The translations under genes were made by a program, and so were the position numbers. Shown piece by piece: positions 20,921-31,548 of a DNA stretch of 64,000 nt. A model generated the notes under the pieces. It ran no database searches. It saw nothing but the letters and a program-made list of their open reading frames with translations, and was not told the DNA's origin. Origin of the DNA: Marsupella aquatica (Eukaryota; Marchantiophyta). The stretch lies in contig OZ316898.1 of the NCBI GenBank assembly GCA_973895155.1, forward strand, positions 19,592,001 through 19,656,000, read 5' to 3'. Position 1 is the first letter of the stretch. Every line of letters starts with the position of its first letter.

Positions 20921-21994
20921 TCACAATATGTCATCATCATCGAGTAAATCTACCTCATGCGAGCTCGATGCCGCATTAGCAGAGGCAATAGGGACCTTTA
21001 CTTGACAATCCCTTTTCATGTGGCCAGGCTTGCCACAATTCCAACATGCAAGAGGCTTCCTCTCTTGCGATTTCCCTCTGGATTTAGATCTCCCTCGTGA
21101 TGTAGATCTAAACTTGTTCTGCCCATTCGTGCGCTGCGCTGCTCTTCCCCTGTTCATATTCAGCGTAGTGCCAGAAGAAGATGCTGTCTGTGATAGACCC
21201 AGCTTCTTCTGAGCATCATCAGACAGTAATGAGCTCACCACCTCATTATACGAAATAGACTTCAGATCTCTATACAAGAGAACCTGTTTCAAGCCCTGAT
21301 AAGACGGCGGTAAGGAGCTTAGTAGAAGCAAGGCCTTATCCTCATCTTCAACTCCTTTTCCCAGGTTTGACAGATCCACCGCAAGACTGTCAAATTCATC
21401 TAGGTGATCCTGCATCTTGCTCCCTTCCTTGAGCCTAAGGCTCATCAAGAGAGACTTCTTGTACAGCCGGTCTGACGCATCTTCCCGGTAGTACTTCTCT
21501 CTAAGAGCCTTGAATAGTGACGCGCAATCCACATAATCATCCAGCTGCTTGATGATGTGCGGCTTGAGATATAGCATCACTGCATTGACAGCAATCACCT
21601 TCTTTTGTCTCCACTGTCTCAAAGAAATCTCCTCCTCTCCATCATACTGCTCTCGCAAAGAGAGCAGATGAGCTAAGCCCATGGCCCGTAGAACACCCTT
21701 CACTTGCTTCTCCCACAACAAGTAGTCAGTACGACCATTGTACTTCTCCACCTCAAACTTTACTCCTCCGAATCTAGCCATCTCCCTCTTCTTCCCTACT
21801 ACCGATAGCTCTGGTAGTAACACAGCTTCCTCCACTGCATGCCACACCGGTGATTGTACCGGTGTCACTAGTTCTTCCTCAAATGGTAGCAGCTCCTCCT
21901 CAGACTCTCCGTCTGACCGTCGCGATCCTGAAGCTCCACCGACGCCAATTCTTCCAGTATCCTCCGAGTCACTCATCTTGGGAAACTCCCCCAT
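20921..21994 (-). CDS. Copia gag (nucleocapsid)
   Basis: The most likely start is ATG 21994 or 21976; the frame is open a little farther upstream but without ATG. It encodes an acidic head, the copia gag domain (YNGRTDYLLWEKQVKGVL; LDDYVDCASLFKALREKYY; LLSSLPPSYQGL), an Arg/Ser-rich stretch, and one CCHC zinc knuckle (CWNCGKPGHMKRDC). It binds element RNA and forms virus-like particles. It ends at TGA 20921-20923, and the same frame then continues as pol. Confidence 0.93.
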   Translation of the reverse strand: MGEFPKMSDSEDTGRIGVGGASGSRRSDGESEEELLPFEEELVTPVQSPVWHAVEEAVLLPELSVVGKKREMARFGGVKFEVEKYNGRTDYLLWEKQVKGVLRAMGLAHLLSLREQYDGEEEISLRQWRQKKVIAVNAVMLYLKPHIIKQLDDYVDCASLFKALREKYYREDASDRLYKKSLLMSLRLKEGSKMQDHLDEFDSLAVDLSNLGKGVEDEDKALLLLSSLPPSYQGLKQVLLYRDLKSISYNEVVSSLLSDDAQKKLGLSQTASSSGTTLNMNRGRAAQRTNGQNKFRSTSRGRSKSRGKSQERKPLACWNCGKPGHMKRDCQVKVPIASANAASSSHEVDLLDDDDIL

Positions 21995-23400
21995 TTTGAC
22001 CACCTCGAAGAATAACCAAAATACCCAGTACAACCCATCGTCAGAATCGCCATGTGATCGGTGCGCCGTGTTGCTAACTCCAGTGGCAACGTCCTCACCG
22101 AAAAAGAACCAAAAAAGTTACCGTTCGGCGGACAGAATCTTTGTCGGACGGCCAAAAAACAGCTCTCTATTTTTCGGGAATATTCCCGCACAGTACAGCA
22201 GGTCTCACAGGGGGCAGTTCCCCCTGTCCAAGCGGTTAAAATGGAGGGCGGCAGGTCCCAGCACAAGGGACAAACTAATGAGAGGGAAAAAAGGCTAAAA
22301 ATGGGCACTAAAGGGGGTGCTTAAGCCCCTTAAAGCCTAAAATACCCCGTAAAGGGCCGGGGGAACGAAGGGCGTATGGCCGGCGTCGGGGCGGGATGAG
22401 GGTACAACCGCGTACAAGCGGCGTAGAGCCGCAAAGGGCTGGGCATACGATGACAGGGCGGTACCGCGGCAACGACCGACACAGTATGGCGGAGGGCGTA
22501 CGAGCGCGCAAAAAACGCCGGCCGGTGTTGCGCAGCTCGTTGCCGTGACTGAAGGATGAGGGGAAAACAAGGTGCAGGGGGGGTCGGGCGTACAAGGGGA
22601 AATGATGGGGGACCAAGGGTCGGGAGGGTGTGTATACACACCAAAAGTGGCCCTAACCTAAGCCAAAATTTGACTTCATAACAAAAAAGCCGTTTACACA
22701 CCTTGAACGCCGCTGTTTTAAGTGAGGAAAGTGAACGCCGCCGACGGGAAATGTTGCCGAATTGCATCGGCGCAGTCTACTGCTCCAACAGAATAAAAAA
22801 AAATTCCGTCGCGTCCCCTTCACTCCGCATCAAGTGCCAATCCCAGGCTCAAAACGACCGCCTCATCGCGATCAAACCGTTGAGCCGTAGCACTTCGCGT
22901 CTCTTCCACCGAGTCGGACGTTACAAAGAAAATCCCGGTTCAGATGAGAACAAGCTCCATAGCTTGTGAAAAAAAAAACCTGAACGCCTCCGTCACTCGT
23001 CACGTCGCACTCGGTAACAACTCGGCAGCAATCCAGCTACTGAAATGATCAGCTTTGCCCGATCTACGATTTGAGCTAAAGGTTTGACGCCTCGCGCACC
23101 ACAAAGCTCACACCGTCGAGAAAACGATCTCAGTTCCCCCCCAAAAGAACCATCGAAGAAAACCGTCGTACACGAATCACAAAAAATCCAGAACGATGGA
23201 AACGTGAATTCCTCCGCACCACAAACTCTGTTCAGAGATTTCTTTGCACCGTTGGAAAGCCCTTGCCCCGATCTATCCGTTGAGCCCAACACCTCCAAGT
23301 TCCATGCGACAGAACTCCGTGAAATCCACCGACTCTAACCGCTGGAAAAACCGTCACCAACATGTCACAAAAATTTTGATCACCTTAACGTCACCTCCTA
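21995..23400 (-). other. Unusually long copia leader between primer-binding site and gag
   Basis: About 1.4 kb lies between the 5' LTR and gag. No convincing gene is present; the frames seen on either strand are low-complexity. The part 22340-22620 is clearly more G+C- and CpG-rich than the rest. It may hold packaging signals, an internal leader, or captured foreign sequence. Confidence 0.6.
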
Positions 23401-23417
23401 GGCTTGCTCTGATACCA
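23401..23417 (-). promoter_or_regulatory. Copia primer-binding site (initiator tRNA-Met)
   Basis: On the minus strand TGGTATCAGAGCAAGCC begins two bases after the 5' LTR. TGGTATCAGAGC is complementary to the 3' end of initiator tRNA-Met, the usual primer of plant copia elements. Confidence 0.93.
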
Positions 23418-23419
23418 CT

Positions 23420-23763
23420 TGTTGAGCATAGACGACATTCGTAACGGCAAGCCCATGAACCATCCAACGCACAAGAGTCGACACAGAGAGATACGTGATT
23501 CACCTCCTCATGAGGCTACGTCCACGGGAACACACAAGAGCTTTACTGCACTCTAGGCCGACCGGCCATACCAAGCATCCACAGCACAAGCTCTCTCTAT
23601 CTCTCAACTAGCTCTATAACAATGAGCCTTTGTTCCACCAGGGTCTGGCATCAGCCCTGGCTATATGCACACTAGCACTACCGCTAACCTTAGCTAGGTC
23701 CTAACCCGAGTTAGCCTAACTGTGGTTAGCACAAGAGTCACAAGACTAGAGCAATATCTAACA
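23420..23763 (-). repeat. Copia 5' LTR
   Basis: 344 bp, starting TGTTAGATATTG and ending CTCAACA on the minus strand; it would supply the promoter of the element. The target duplication CTTCA follows on the plus strand at 23764-23768. Confidence 0.95.
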
Positions 23764-25678
23764 CTTCACACATATAATAAATTCACAGCACAGATCGTAA
23801 ATAATGGTACCAAAGCTCCATTTTTGACACACGTACAAGCAGTACCTGTCAAGTGCTTCACGAGTCTTGACAAGGTAAATCTCAGGTGCCGTAGGGGGCA
23901 TCGACACTACGAGGTTGAATTACATGTGACATTCCCACCACGGCCCTATGAAACGCGTGGGATGGGAGGGAATCCAAGGCCTTTGAGGTGGACATAAAAT
24001 AGTGTGCTCAGCCATAGCCAACTCCACCATTTCACAATCCACCGACGAAGTGTATTTTGCATACAAAATCATAACATTTGGATTAAGACACTATGTTCTT
24101 CTTTCTTTTCTTCCTTTGCGCAATGGCTCCTCAAACACGCTCGGCCAAAGCGAGTTCTAAGTTGGAAATTCCTCCAGTGCCAAGTCCAGAGCTGGCCATT
24201 GTCATAGGCTTGACGGGAGGCTTGAGCGACCACGATGAGCCAACAAAAAAAGAAGAGCAGCCTTGCAAAGCGATACCCATTCAATCACGTCGTCCAAGAG
24301 AAGAAGGTAGCTCTGAACATGAACAATTGTGGAGGACATTGCTACGTCCCATGACAGAAGAGACTCAGATTGGAGAGGGAGAAAGAGCAAGAAAGGGAGA
24401 AGGAAGCTCGTGAGCACTCCGACTAAGAGCAACACTCCGACCATGAGAAACACAACACTTTGGGTCCCTCTCTGTGAAGCAATGAAGCTCAATGTGGCCG
24501 CATTTTGTACTTGCTTGTAGCGTTAGCAATAGTAGTAGTAGTTAGTAGACAAGCAATGTCTACAGTTAGCAATAGCAATAGTAGTAGACAAGCATGTGGT
24601 CCTAACGCTACCACTATGTTCACGCTGTATGAGCCTATAAACATTTTGCAATAATATTCGGATTCATTTGAAGCTTCCATTCATTGTGGACCACGTACTT
24701 GTCCCTATTATATTGTGTATGTATACCATACTTCGAAGCAAGGCTTGCACACAAATTGCACACTTGACGTACTTGCAAAACAAGTTTCAAAATTATATAT
24801 CCTTTGGGTGTTACAAGGACGGCCTCTGCCAACTTCAACGCCTTAAAATACCCTAAGCCCCTTGCCTAGTGGGAAATAGCACGAAGTACATGGGGCCTGG
24901 TAGCTATAAACTGCAAGGCAGAGTTCGAGCCTTCAAAATGCTACCTAAACCCTAAGCACACAACAAGCAGTCGGGCGTCATTACTCCTTCGAGTCTCCAT
25001 TGACTGAAATCTTATGGCACTCCAACTTGTCTCCGCCTCTCTTAGAGCAGACCTCGTTGTTATCCACTTCCCCCGTCCCATCACCTTGTGTCAAGTTGCT
25101 TGACGTCTCCTCTGCAAAATCCTCAATCCTGATGACTGGGAGGTGCGCCATACAGGGCTGCATTCCCTCCAATCGTTTCTCCCTCCCAAAAAGTGCAGCC
25201 TCTGTGTGTATGTGGGCGAGCTTGCTCTCAACCTCCAAGACTTGCACACCACGAAATGTTGGGTCAAAATTTTCAACATCACCAAAAGTAGTCTGGAAGG
25301 AAAGACGAGGGCCCAATGGCCATGTGGGGAACCCTCGGATTGCAATCCACATGGATGCATCGGTTATCCCCCTCCCAACGTGCCATAGCTTTTGATTCTC
25401 CATTATTCGCTTTCTGTGTACACAAACAATTTGTGTGAGTGAATGAGACGCGAACATACAGTGATCAGACAAATGAGAACCAAAGTAAGAGGAGGGCCCA
25501 TGAAATAAATATGGTGAGTCCACCAGGCGATGAAGATTACCAGTACTCGGCCTACTGCGTTTCCATTGACAAAAATCTGCCTGGGGCTCTATTAAATGCT
25601 AGTGCATGGTCCATGACTTGCACTAGCAAGGCATTCCCTGCCTGTGATGTTGCTCGCCTAGTACTCCTTGGCTGATGT
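23764..25678. other. Relic sequence without a recognised gene
   Basis: Continues the sequence interrupted by the copia element. A plus-strand frame from ATG 24124 to 24413 (MAPQTRSAKASSK.., charged tail) and a minus-strand frame over 24981-25523 lacking a convincing ATG are the only sizeable ones; neither is recognised. A TAGCAATAGTAGTAG-type short repeat lies at 24524-24590. Given the flanking SANT and Harbinger remnants, this may be the body of an old DNA transposon. Confidence 0.4.
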
Positions 25679-25807
25679 TCATTGTACGTCTGCCGGGTCT
25701 GCCTCGTCCGGCAGTGGTGCCTCCAATTCCTCCATTTGATCAGCTTCAGTCCATTCGTCATTCTTACTTATGACATAATTGTGCAGTTTACAACAAAGGC
25801 CTATCCG
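25679..25807 (-). pseudogene. Harbinger/PIF-type transposase, C-terminal fragment
   Basis: A 42-codon open stretch between two stops encodes RIGLCCKLHNYVISKNDEW followed by an acidic tail. It matches the C-terminal CxLHN motif that closes the DDE_Tnp_4 domain of Harbinger transposases. There is no start codon, and the sequence immediately upstream on this strand shows no matching domain, so only the tail survives. It is convergent with the SANT pseudogene at 15524-17029, as ORF1 and transposase can be in Harbinger elements. Confidence 0.55.
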
Positions 25808-27539
25808 TCAAGTTTCTTTTTTATGAATTAAGCCTTGATTGAAGGCCATCCAAAAATCTTGGGTTATCACACCCTACCCCCATGCCTACGATTTAGATCA
25901 CCTAATACCCTCGCTAATACCCAAGGGCAACCTATTACCGTTCGATGTCAACCGTAAGTTTCCCGCGGACGGTGCTATTTTACGCGCCCTAGGTTTTGGA
26001 TACCATTTACACGGAGAATCATCGAGTAAGCTGCCAATGTTTTGGTTTTCAGCATTGTGCGAAGAAGATACCGTCGGGGCGAGAGACTTTGTGCAGTGTG
26101 AAGCACTGTGTTTTCCGCACCAGAGCTTTCAAAGTAGGGTTGTCGATTGATGTTTGCGGATTTGGTGACGGGGAGTGCGGAGCTGCGATTTGTGGGAGCG
26201 AGTTGTGGTGTGCGTAGGCTTTGACATTTTGAGAAGGGAGCTGAAAATCCTCTGTTGTTCGGCGTCAGTGTGGAAGGGAGCTGAAATTGCAAGGTGAGAT
26301 GCTGACCCAAGTGCAAGTGTTCAACCTTTCTTGAATCGACGTTGGGAGGTGTTAGGATTTTCTGAAGAAACCCGCAAGTGTTCAACCATTACACTGCATT
26401 GGCAATGCAATAGAGGTTCGCTACAAGCTTTGACCTGCTCAGCTGAATTTGCAATGCTGTTACGAGCCTTTAGTGACCTGAACTGAGCCGACACCTATTG
26501 GTTTGCTTTTCGTTGCGCTGCAAGGTTAGCGGATTTGTGGATTGTAGTGCGCCTACTGTCATTGCACACCGATTGAGTTGCTTTCATTTGCATTGAGATT
26601 GAGATTGAGATTGAGATTGACCTACGCTGACATTGCTGCGTTGGGCATCTATGAGATGCGACTTGCAGTGTGAGACGCACCAACATTAGTTTTAGGAGGC
26701 GCAGCAACCTCAGTTTGAGGCTCAGGCGACTTGACATGCGACTTGCAGCAGTTTCAGGAGGTGCAGCAAGATCAGTTTCAGGAGGTGACTTGAGATGCGA
26801 CTTGCTGCTGCTGATCAAGTTTGAGACTTAACAGTGAGTTTAAATTCTATTGCAACCTTTGAGTTGGGCTACATTTGTAATGCTGCAAGGTTTGAGGTGA
26901 CCTGTACTCAATTGAAGCCTGCCAACTGCTACGATGGTCAGTTCACTTGCGCTGCAAATTGCTGTGAGTTTTACTAGCTACAACTTAATTAAAATTTGTT
27001 ATATAGGTGTTTGAGTGATCAGCGATTGATTGACTTGCGATGCTCACGCAAATGCAGTACCATAGACAGATTGGCCGTAGTAAGTTAATGTCGATTTGGC
27101 CCAGACTTCAGAGCTTCGTGATGAATTTCATGATTCCGGCATCCCAGGTAAAGGACGGCAGCCGAACAATGCTCCAAATCCAATCTTGCCTGATCACTTG
27201 AGTCCATAATGGACCTGACGAGAGTCTCACCTCATCTCCTAAGCAAAAAGGTGTAGTATATAGCAATCCTATTCTCATGTTTTAGCTCTATCTTTCTATA
27301 ATATTGCACTACTGATCATGTATGATATTTGGTTGGCTGGCATGGATTCACAATCAGAAAAGAAATGATCTACATCACATTGAAGAGCTTCCCACATGAG
27401 TTTTTCTCATTCAACCTTGGAGCAAGTATGCGGAGCGCCATGCAGTGAAGAAAGCCTGTGCTATTTGGCTCAATCTTTGTGGACAGTAGGTGAGTATTGG
27501 GATTCACTGGTAGGATCATAGTTAAGAAAGAAAGTACCA
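25808..27539. other. Gene-free interval with simple repeats, upstream of CACTA B
   Basis: No gene is recognised. An (ATTGAG)n hexanucleotide repeat of about six units stands at 26592-26630. Degenerate copies of TTTCAGGAGGTGCAGCA and GATGCGACTTGC-like units occur at 26690-26815. The left end of CACTA B should lie here, but no CACTAGTAGGAAAC is found; CACTGGTAGGATCA at 27505 is the closest, weak match. Confidence 0.5.
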
Positions 27540-30500
27540 ATGGATACTCACGTCAATTTTTGTCAAATTCGAGGGTTGAGAAACCTGACAAGGAGCCCGG
27601 ATGGCTTACTCCGGCGAGATGATAAGCTATGGCGGCACCAGGTTGCAGAGTGTAGAGCAGTCGGGACAACAAAGATAAAGTGTCCCTGCTTTGTTTGTAA
27701 TTGTAGAGGTAATAGACTCAAACTTGCTACCGTGAGAAAACACTTAATTGCCCATTCGCGACACTCATCCCAAAGGCGCTGGTGGGGAGATGAGTGTGAT
27801 TCGTCTGATGAAGAATGGAATGCAGGGGTATGTGATGGGACTACTAACTTACGGGATAGGGCAAGAGGTAACTTTAGTGTAGAGCCAACTGCAGAGGGAG
27901 GTGATCTACATGGTGACCTCCATATCCCTGAGATGTTGCAAGATCTAGCTGGGCAGGGAATTTCCAATCCTGGCCCAACTATTGTAGAAGACCTGGGACC
28001 AGATGAAAATGTAGAGGAAGATAGAGAGGATCAATTCAACTTGGATGATCTTCTTTCAGACATCAATGTTGCACCTGAAGAGCCAACACCAATGGTGTGG
28101 GATCAAGAATCAGAACAGAGAATGATGGACGCGTTTACAGAAGCATGTTCACCTCTATATGAGGGATCTAATACTTCTCAATTGTCGTTTGTGTTGACAT
28201 TTCTCAACACTTGCCACAACCATGGCTTTACCAACTCAGGCATAAATGAGCTTCTTTCCTTGATGGCCAAACATCTGATGCCATCTACGCACTTACTTCC
28301 CAAGAACCTGTACGCATGCAAAAAACTCATTAGTTATGCAGGCTTGGATTATGTGAAAATTCATGCATGTGAGGATGGATGTGCATTATTCAGAAAGGAG
28401 CATTCAAACTTGGAGCACTGTCCAGAGTGTAAAAAACCCAGATACAAGCAGGTTGGAAAATCCAAGCAACCAGTAAAAGTACTGCGGCATTTTCCGCTCA
28501 TACCTAGGCTAAGACGAATGTACAGGTGCAAGGCCATTTCTAAACTTATGACATGCATGGCATGGAGACAATAAGAGCACCGATGGGAAGGTTTGCCATG
28601 TTGCTGATTCAAAGGCTTGGAAAGAGATAGAGGTTGGGATTGATAGAACTTTTGAACTAGAGCCTCGCAATGTCCATCTTGGATTAGCCTTAGATGGGGT
28701 TAATCCCTTTGGTGAGAATAATTTGAAGCATTCAACATGGCCGGTTGTATTGCTAAATTATAATTTACCACCTTGGTTGTCAACAAAAAAGTTTTTCATC
28801 ATGCTATCTTTGCTAATTCCAGGACCTGAAAGTGTGACTGATCGAAACATTGACATTTACCATTGTTAGAGGAGTTAATCGAGCTATGGAAGGGAGTAAG
28901 GTGCTTTGATTCGCTAGATAGGCCTAGCAGGGAACAGTGGTTTAATCTTAGGGCTATTTTGCTGTGGACTATCAATGACTATCCAGCCATAGGCTTGATA
29001 TCAGGTCAGGTGACAAAAGGTTACCATGGATGTGTAGTCTGTGGACCTCATGTGACTGTTAGAAGGTCTGGGTCCCTTTCAAAGTGTGTGTATCCTGGTA
29101 GTCGAAGGTGGCTGGAAGAGAATCATAGGTATCGTACCCACAGTTATGCAACCAAGTTTGATGGGAAGTGTGAGACACGTGGTCCTCCCCCAAGGATGAC
29201 ATGCACTGAAAAATTGACTTATGCTGCTGAAGTTGTTGAGTTTTTGAAAACCAATGGGGCTGTTCAAGGTCGCAAGAATTGCCCATCAAAACTACATGGA
29301 GTGAAGAGGAGACAAAGTCTTGCAGAGCTGCCATACTGGAAGGTGAGGTAGTATTTCAATTTACTGTTCAATTCAATTAATCACTTTGATTGTTTAACCT
29401 ATAATTTCTTTCAAGTTTGTGGCCAGTCAGAGTACTGTGTTGCAACATGTTTAAACCGCAGCATGCAATTCAATCAACTACTGAGCAAGGGAAACTAATG
29501 CTCGGTCTTTGTGTGCAGAAATTATTGATCAACCATGTGCTTGATCCGATGCACACAGAGAAAAACATAGCACAGAACTTGATCCAGACTTGTTGTGGGA
29601 AAAAAAATACTGCAGCTATTCGAAATGACATGGAGGCAAAAGGTGTTCATGAACAGCTTTGGATGAAGCCGCATCCAAACCAAAAGAAGGACCACTTTGT
29701 GAAACCAAAGGCGCCCTATGTCATGAGCAAACAAGAGTTACAACAGTTTCTTCTTACTCTGAAGAATTTGAAATATCCAACTGACTTCGGTAGCTCCTTA
29801 GCAAAATGTGTTAGAGAGAGCAACAAGTTGGCAGGGTTGAAGTCTCATGACTACCATTGTCTAATGCAGCAAATTCTACCTTTGGCATTGAAGGACCTCA
29901 TGGCTACAGGACCTCGACTAGCTATTGTGAGTGTTTGTTGCATCTGGCGCAAAGTTTGCTGCAAGGTGTGGGACCCTGCCACAAAAGATGAACTAATGAA
30001 AGACGTGGCACATACTTTGTGTGCTTTGGAGATGCATTTCCCAGCATCCCTGTTTGATGTCATGACGCATCTTATGATTCACATAGTTGAGGAGCTAGAT
30101 ATATGTGGGCCTGTTTCTCAGCGATGGATGTATCCCATCGAGCGTTACTTAAAAAATCTGAAGGGGTTTGTGAGGAATAGGGCACGTCCAAAGGCATCAA
30201 TGGCTGAAGGCTACATTCTAGAGGAGGCATTAGGATTTGTTACTGAGTATATGGTTGATTGCCAAGCTACTCAAAGACGTATTTGGGATTCTGAAGAGGA
30301 GGAGGGTGTGAAAGGTGTGATGCTTGAAGGGGCCTCATCTAAAGTGTTGTTAAGTGTTGAGGATCGAGATGCTGCTCATAAATATTACTTACAAAATAAT
30401 GTGTTGGTAGCACCCTGGTTGAGGTAAGTACTGAAATATTTAAATTGTAGAGAGTTTTTTCTTTCATTAGGAACAACGTACTTGCAACTTGTCAGTTTTA

Positions 30501-31514
30501 GGTGATGTTCCTGTGATTTGGTTGTGCAGTTGAAATACTAGCTTGTTGACCCTTTCACTTGGCTTTTTCAGGTTGTATGAGGCTAAAGAGGAGGAACTAA
30601 GGAGAGCAAGAGAAGCATTTGTAGTACGCTATAATGAGACACGACTTCCACGCAGTAGCAGAACAGTGTCCCTTCCACCCGAACTTGCCTCAATTCCATT
30701 CGGAACCTGGTTCAGGGATCAGATTCACAGAGCTAACTTAGAGGAAAACGACGCTAGAATACTATTGACTGCAATCTCATTTCCTCCAAACCAAAGGGCT
30801 CTCACTTATAATTCAATGAAGGCTTACGGTAACCATTATAGGGTAATGCGCTGTAAGGATAGAGATGGTCAATGGCGTGAACTGTCCCAACTTAGGAGCA
30901 CTGACTCGCAGGGCTATGCTACATTTGACTCTGGTGTTGCTACAACATTTCATGAGGAAAGGACAGGCCAAATAGGGGTGAATCTGGCTAAGCTAACTTA
31001 TGTGGGGGTTTTGACTCAAATACTTGTGCTAGACTATGGCCCTTTACTTCGTTATGACCCTGCCATTATCCTAAAGGCAAAATGGGTGCGGTCTAATTGG
31101 GGACCAGAGAATAGAAATCCATCTATGAAACATGATGAGACGGGTCTTTGGCTAGCCAATTTTAATATGCCTTATCCTTCAGCAGAGAAACTAGACTATG
31201 TTCTACCGAATCAAATTGAACAGGTTTTCTTCTATCCAAATGAGGCCAAGGTCTCTTGGAGACATGTGCTTCATAAGGAAGGAAGGTCTCGCAGAGTAGT
31301 TGAGGGTATAGAAGATCTGGAATACAATGATCTTAGACCTCGTCATGAGGCAGTCAAAGTTGGGCTTGTTGCTGCGGCTAACGTGGCTGTGCCTTTAGAG
31401 GATGGAGAGACCCTAGTTATTGTGCCAGGGGCGGTGCCCATGACAGATGATTCAAATGAGGATACTATAGATGATGATACTTGGGAAGATTCTGAGGATT
31501 CTGAGGAAGAGTGA
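27540..31514 (+). pseudogene. CACTA B transposase (tnp2-DUF4218-DUF4216), two frameshifts in the first exon
   Basis: Exons by splice borders are 27540-29342, 29519-30423 and 30572-31514, matching the intron positions of element A, including the split Arg codon. Exon 1 starts at ATG 27540 and shows the N-terminal Cys-rich segment (CPCFVC, HLIAHSRH), CEDGCALFRKEH, the LDGVNPFG catalytic segment and WTINDYPAIGLISG. It is broken near 28552 by an apparent 4-bp duplication (CATG-type) and near 28862 by a small deletion, so the stretch with LDGVNPFG lies in another frame. Exons 2 (VLDPMHTEKN, SHDYHCLMQQILP, RWMYPIERYLK) and 3 (LTYVGVLTQILVLDYG, acidic C-terminus) are fully open. The product cannot be full length, so the element would need transposase from elsewhere. 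Confidence 0.85.
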
Positions 31515-31548
31515 CAAGTGAACTGTTTGTTCCAGTGTTTTGATGCAG

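Larger units (their letters stand above)
17149..23763 (-). mobile_element. Complete Ty1/copia LTR retrotransposon
   Basis: A 6615-bp element read on the minus strand. It is bounded by two 344-bp LTRs (17149-17492 and 23420-23763) whose minus-strand ends are TGTTAGA and CTCAACA, and flanked by perfect CTTCA target duplications. The order protease, integrase, reverse transcriptase, RNase H places it in copia. The two LTRs differ at about ten positions by eye (near 3%), so insertion is not very recent. The body now carries one stop codon between gag and pol and one frameshift in RNase H, so this copy is probably not autonomous. It landed about 115 bp downstream of the SANT pseudogene. Confidence 0.97.

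Noticed and set aside
22308-22767. Overlapping frames in the copia leader
   Set aside because: They occupy a CpG-rich non-coding leader in several frames at once, with no domain and no homologous frame.
17144-23768. Gypsy-type assignment of the LTR element
   Set aside because: Integrase precedes reverse transcriptase, and the RT motif YVDDMLI and gag type are of the copia class.
24981-25523. 180-codon minus-strand frame
   Set aside because: No ATG near its 5' end and no recognised family; kept only as part of the relic region.
27300-27320. CACTACTGATC as the left end of CACTA B
   Set aside because: Matches only the first five or six bases of the right terminus and has no subterminal repeats or GGT duplication beside it.
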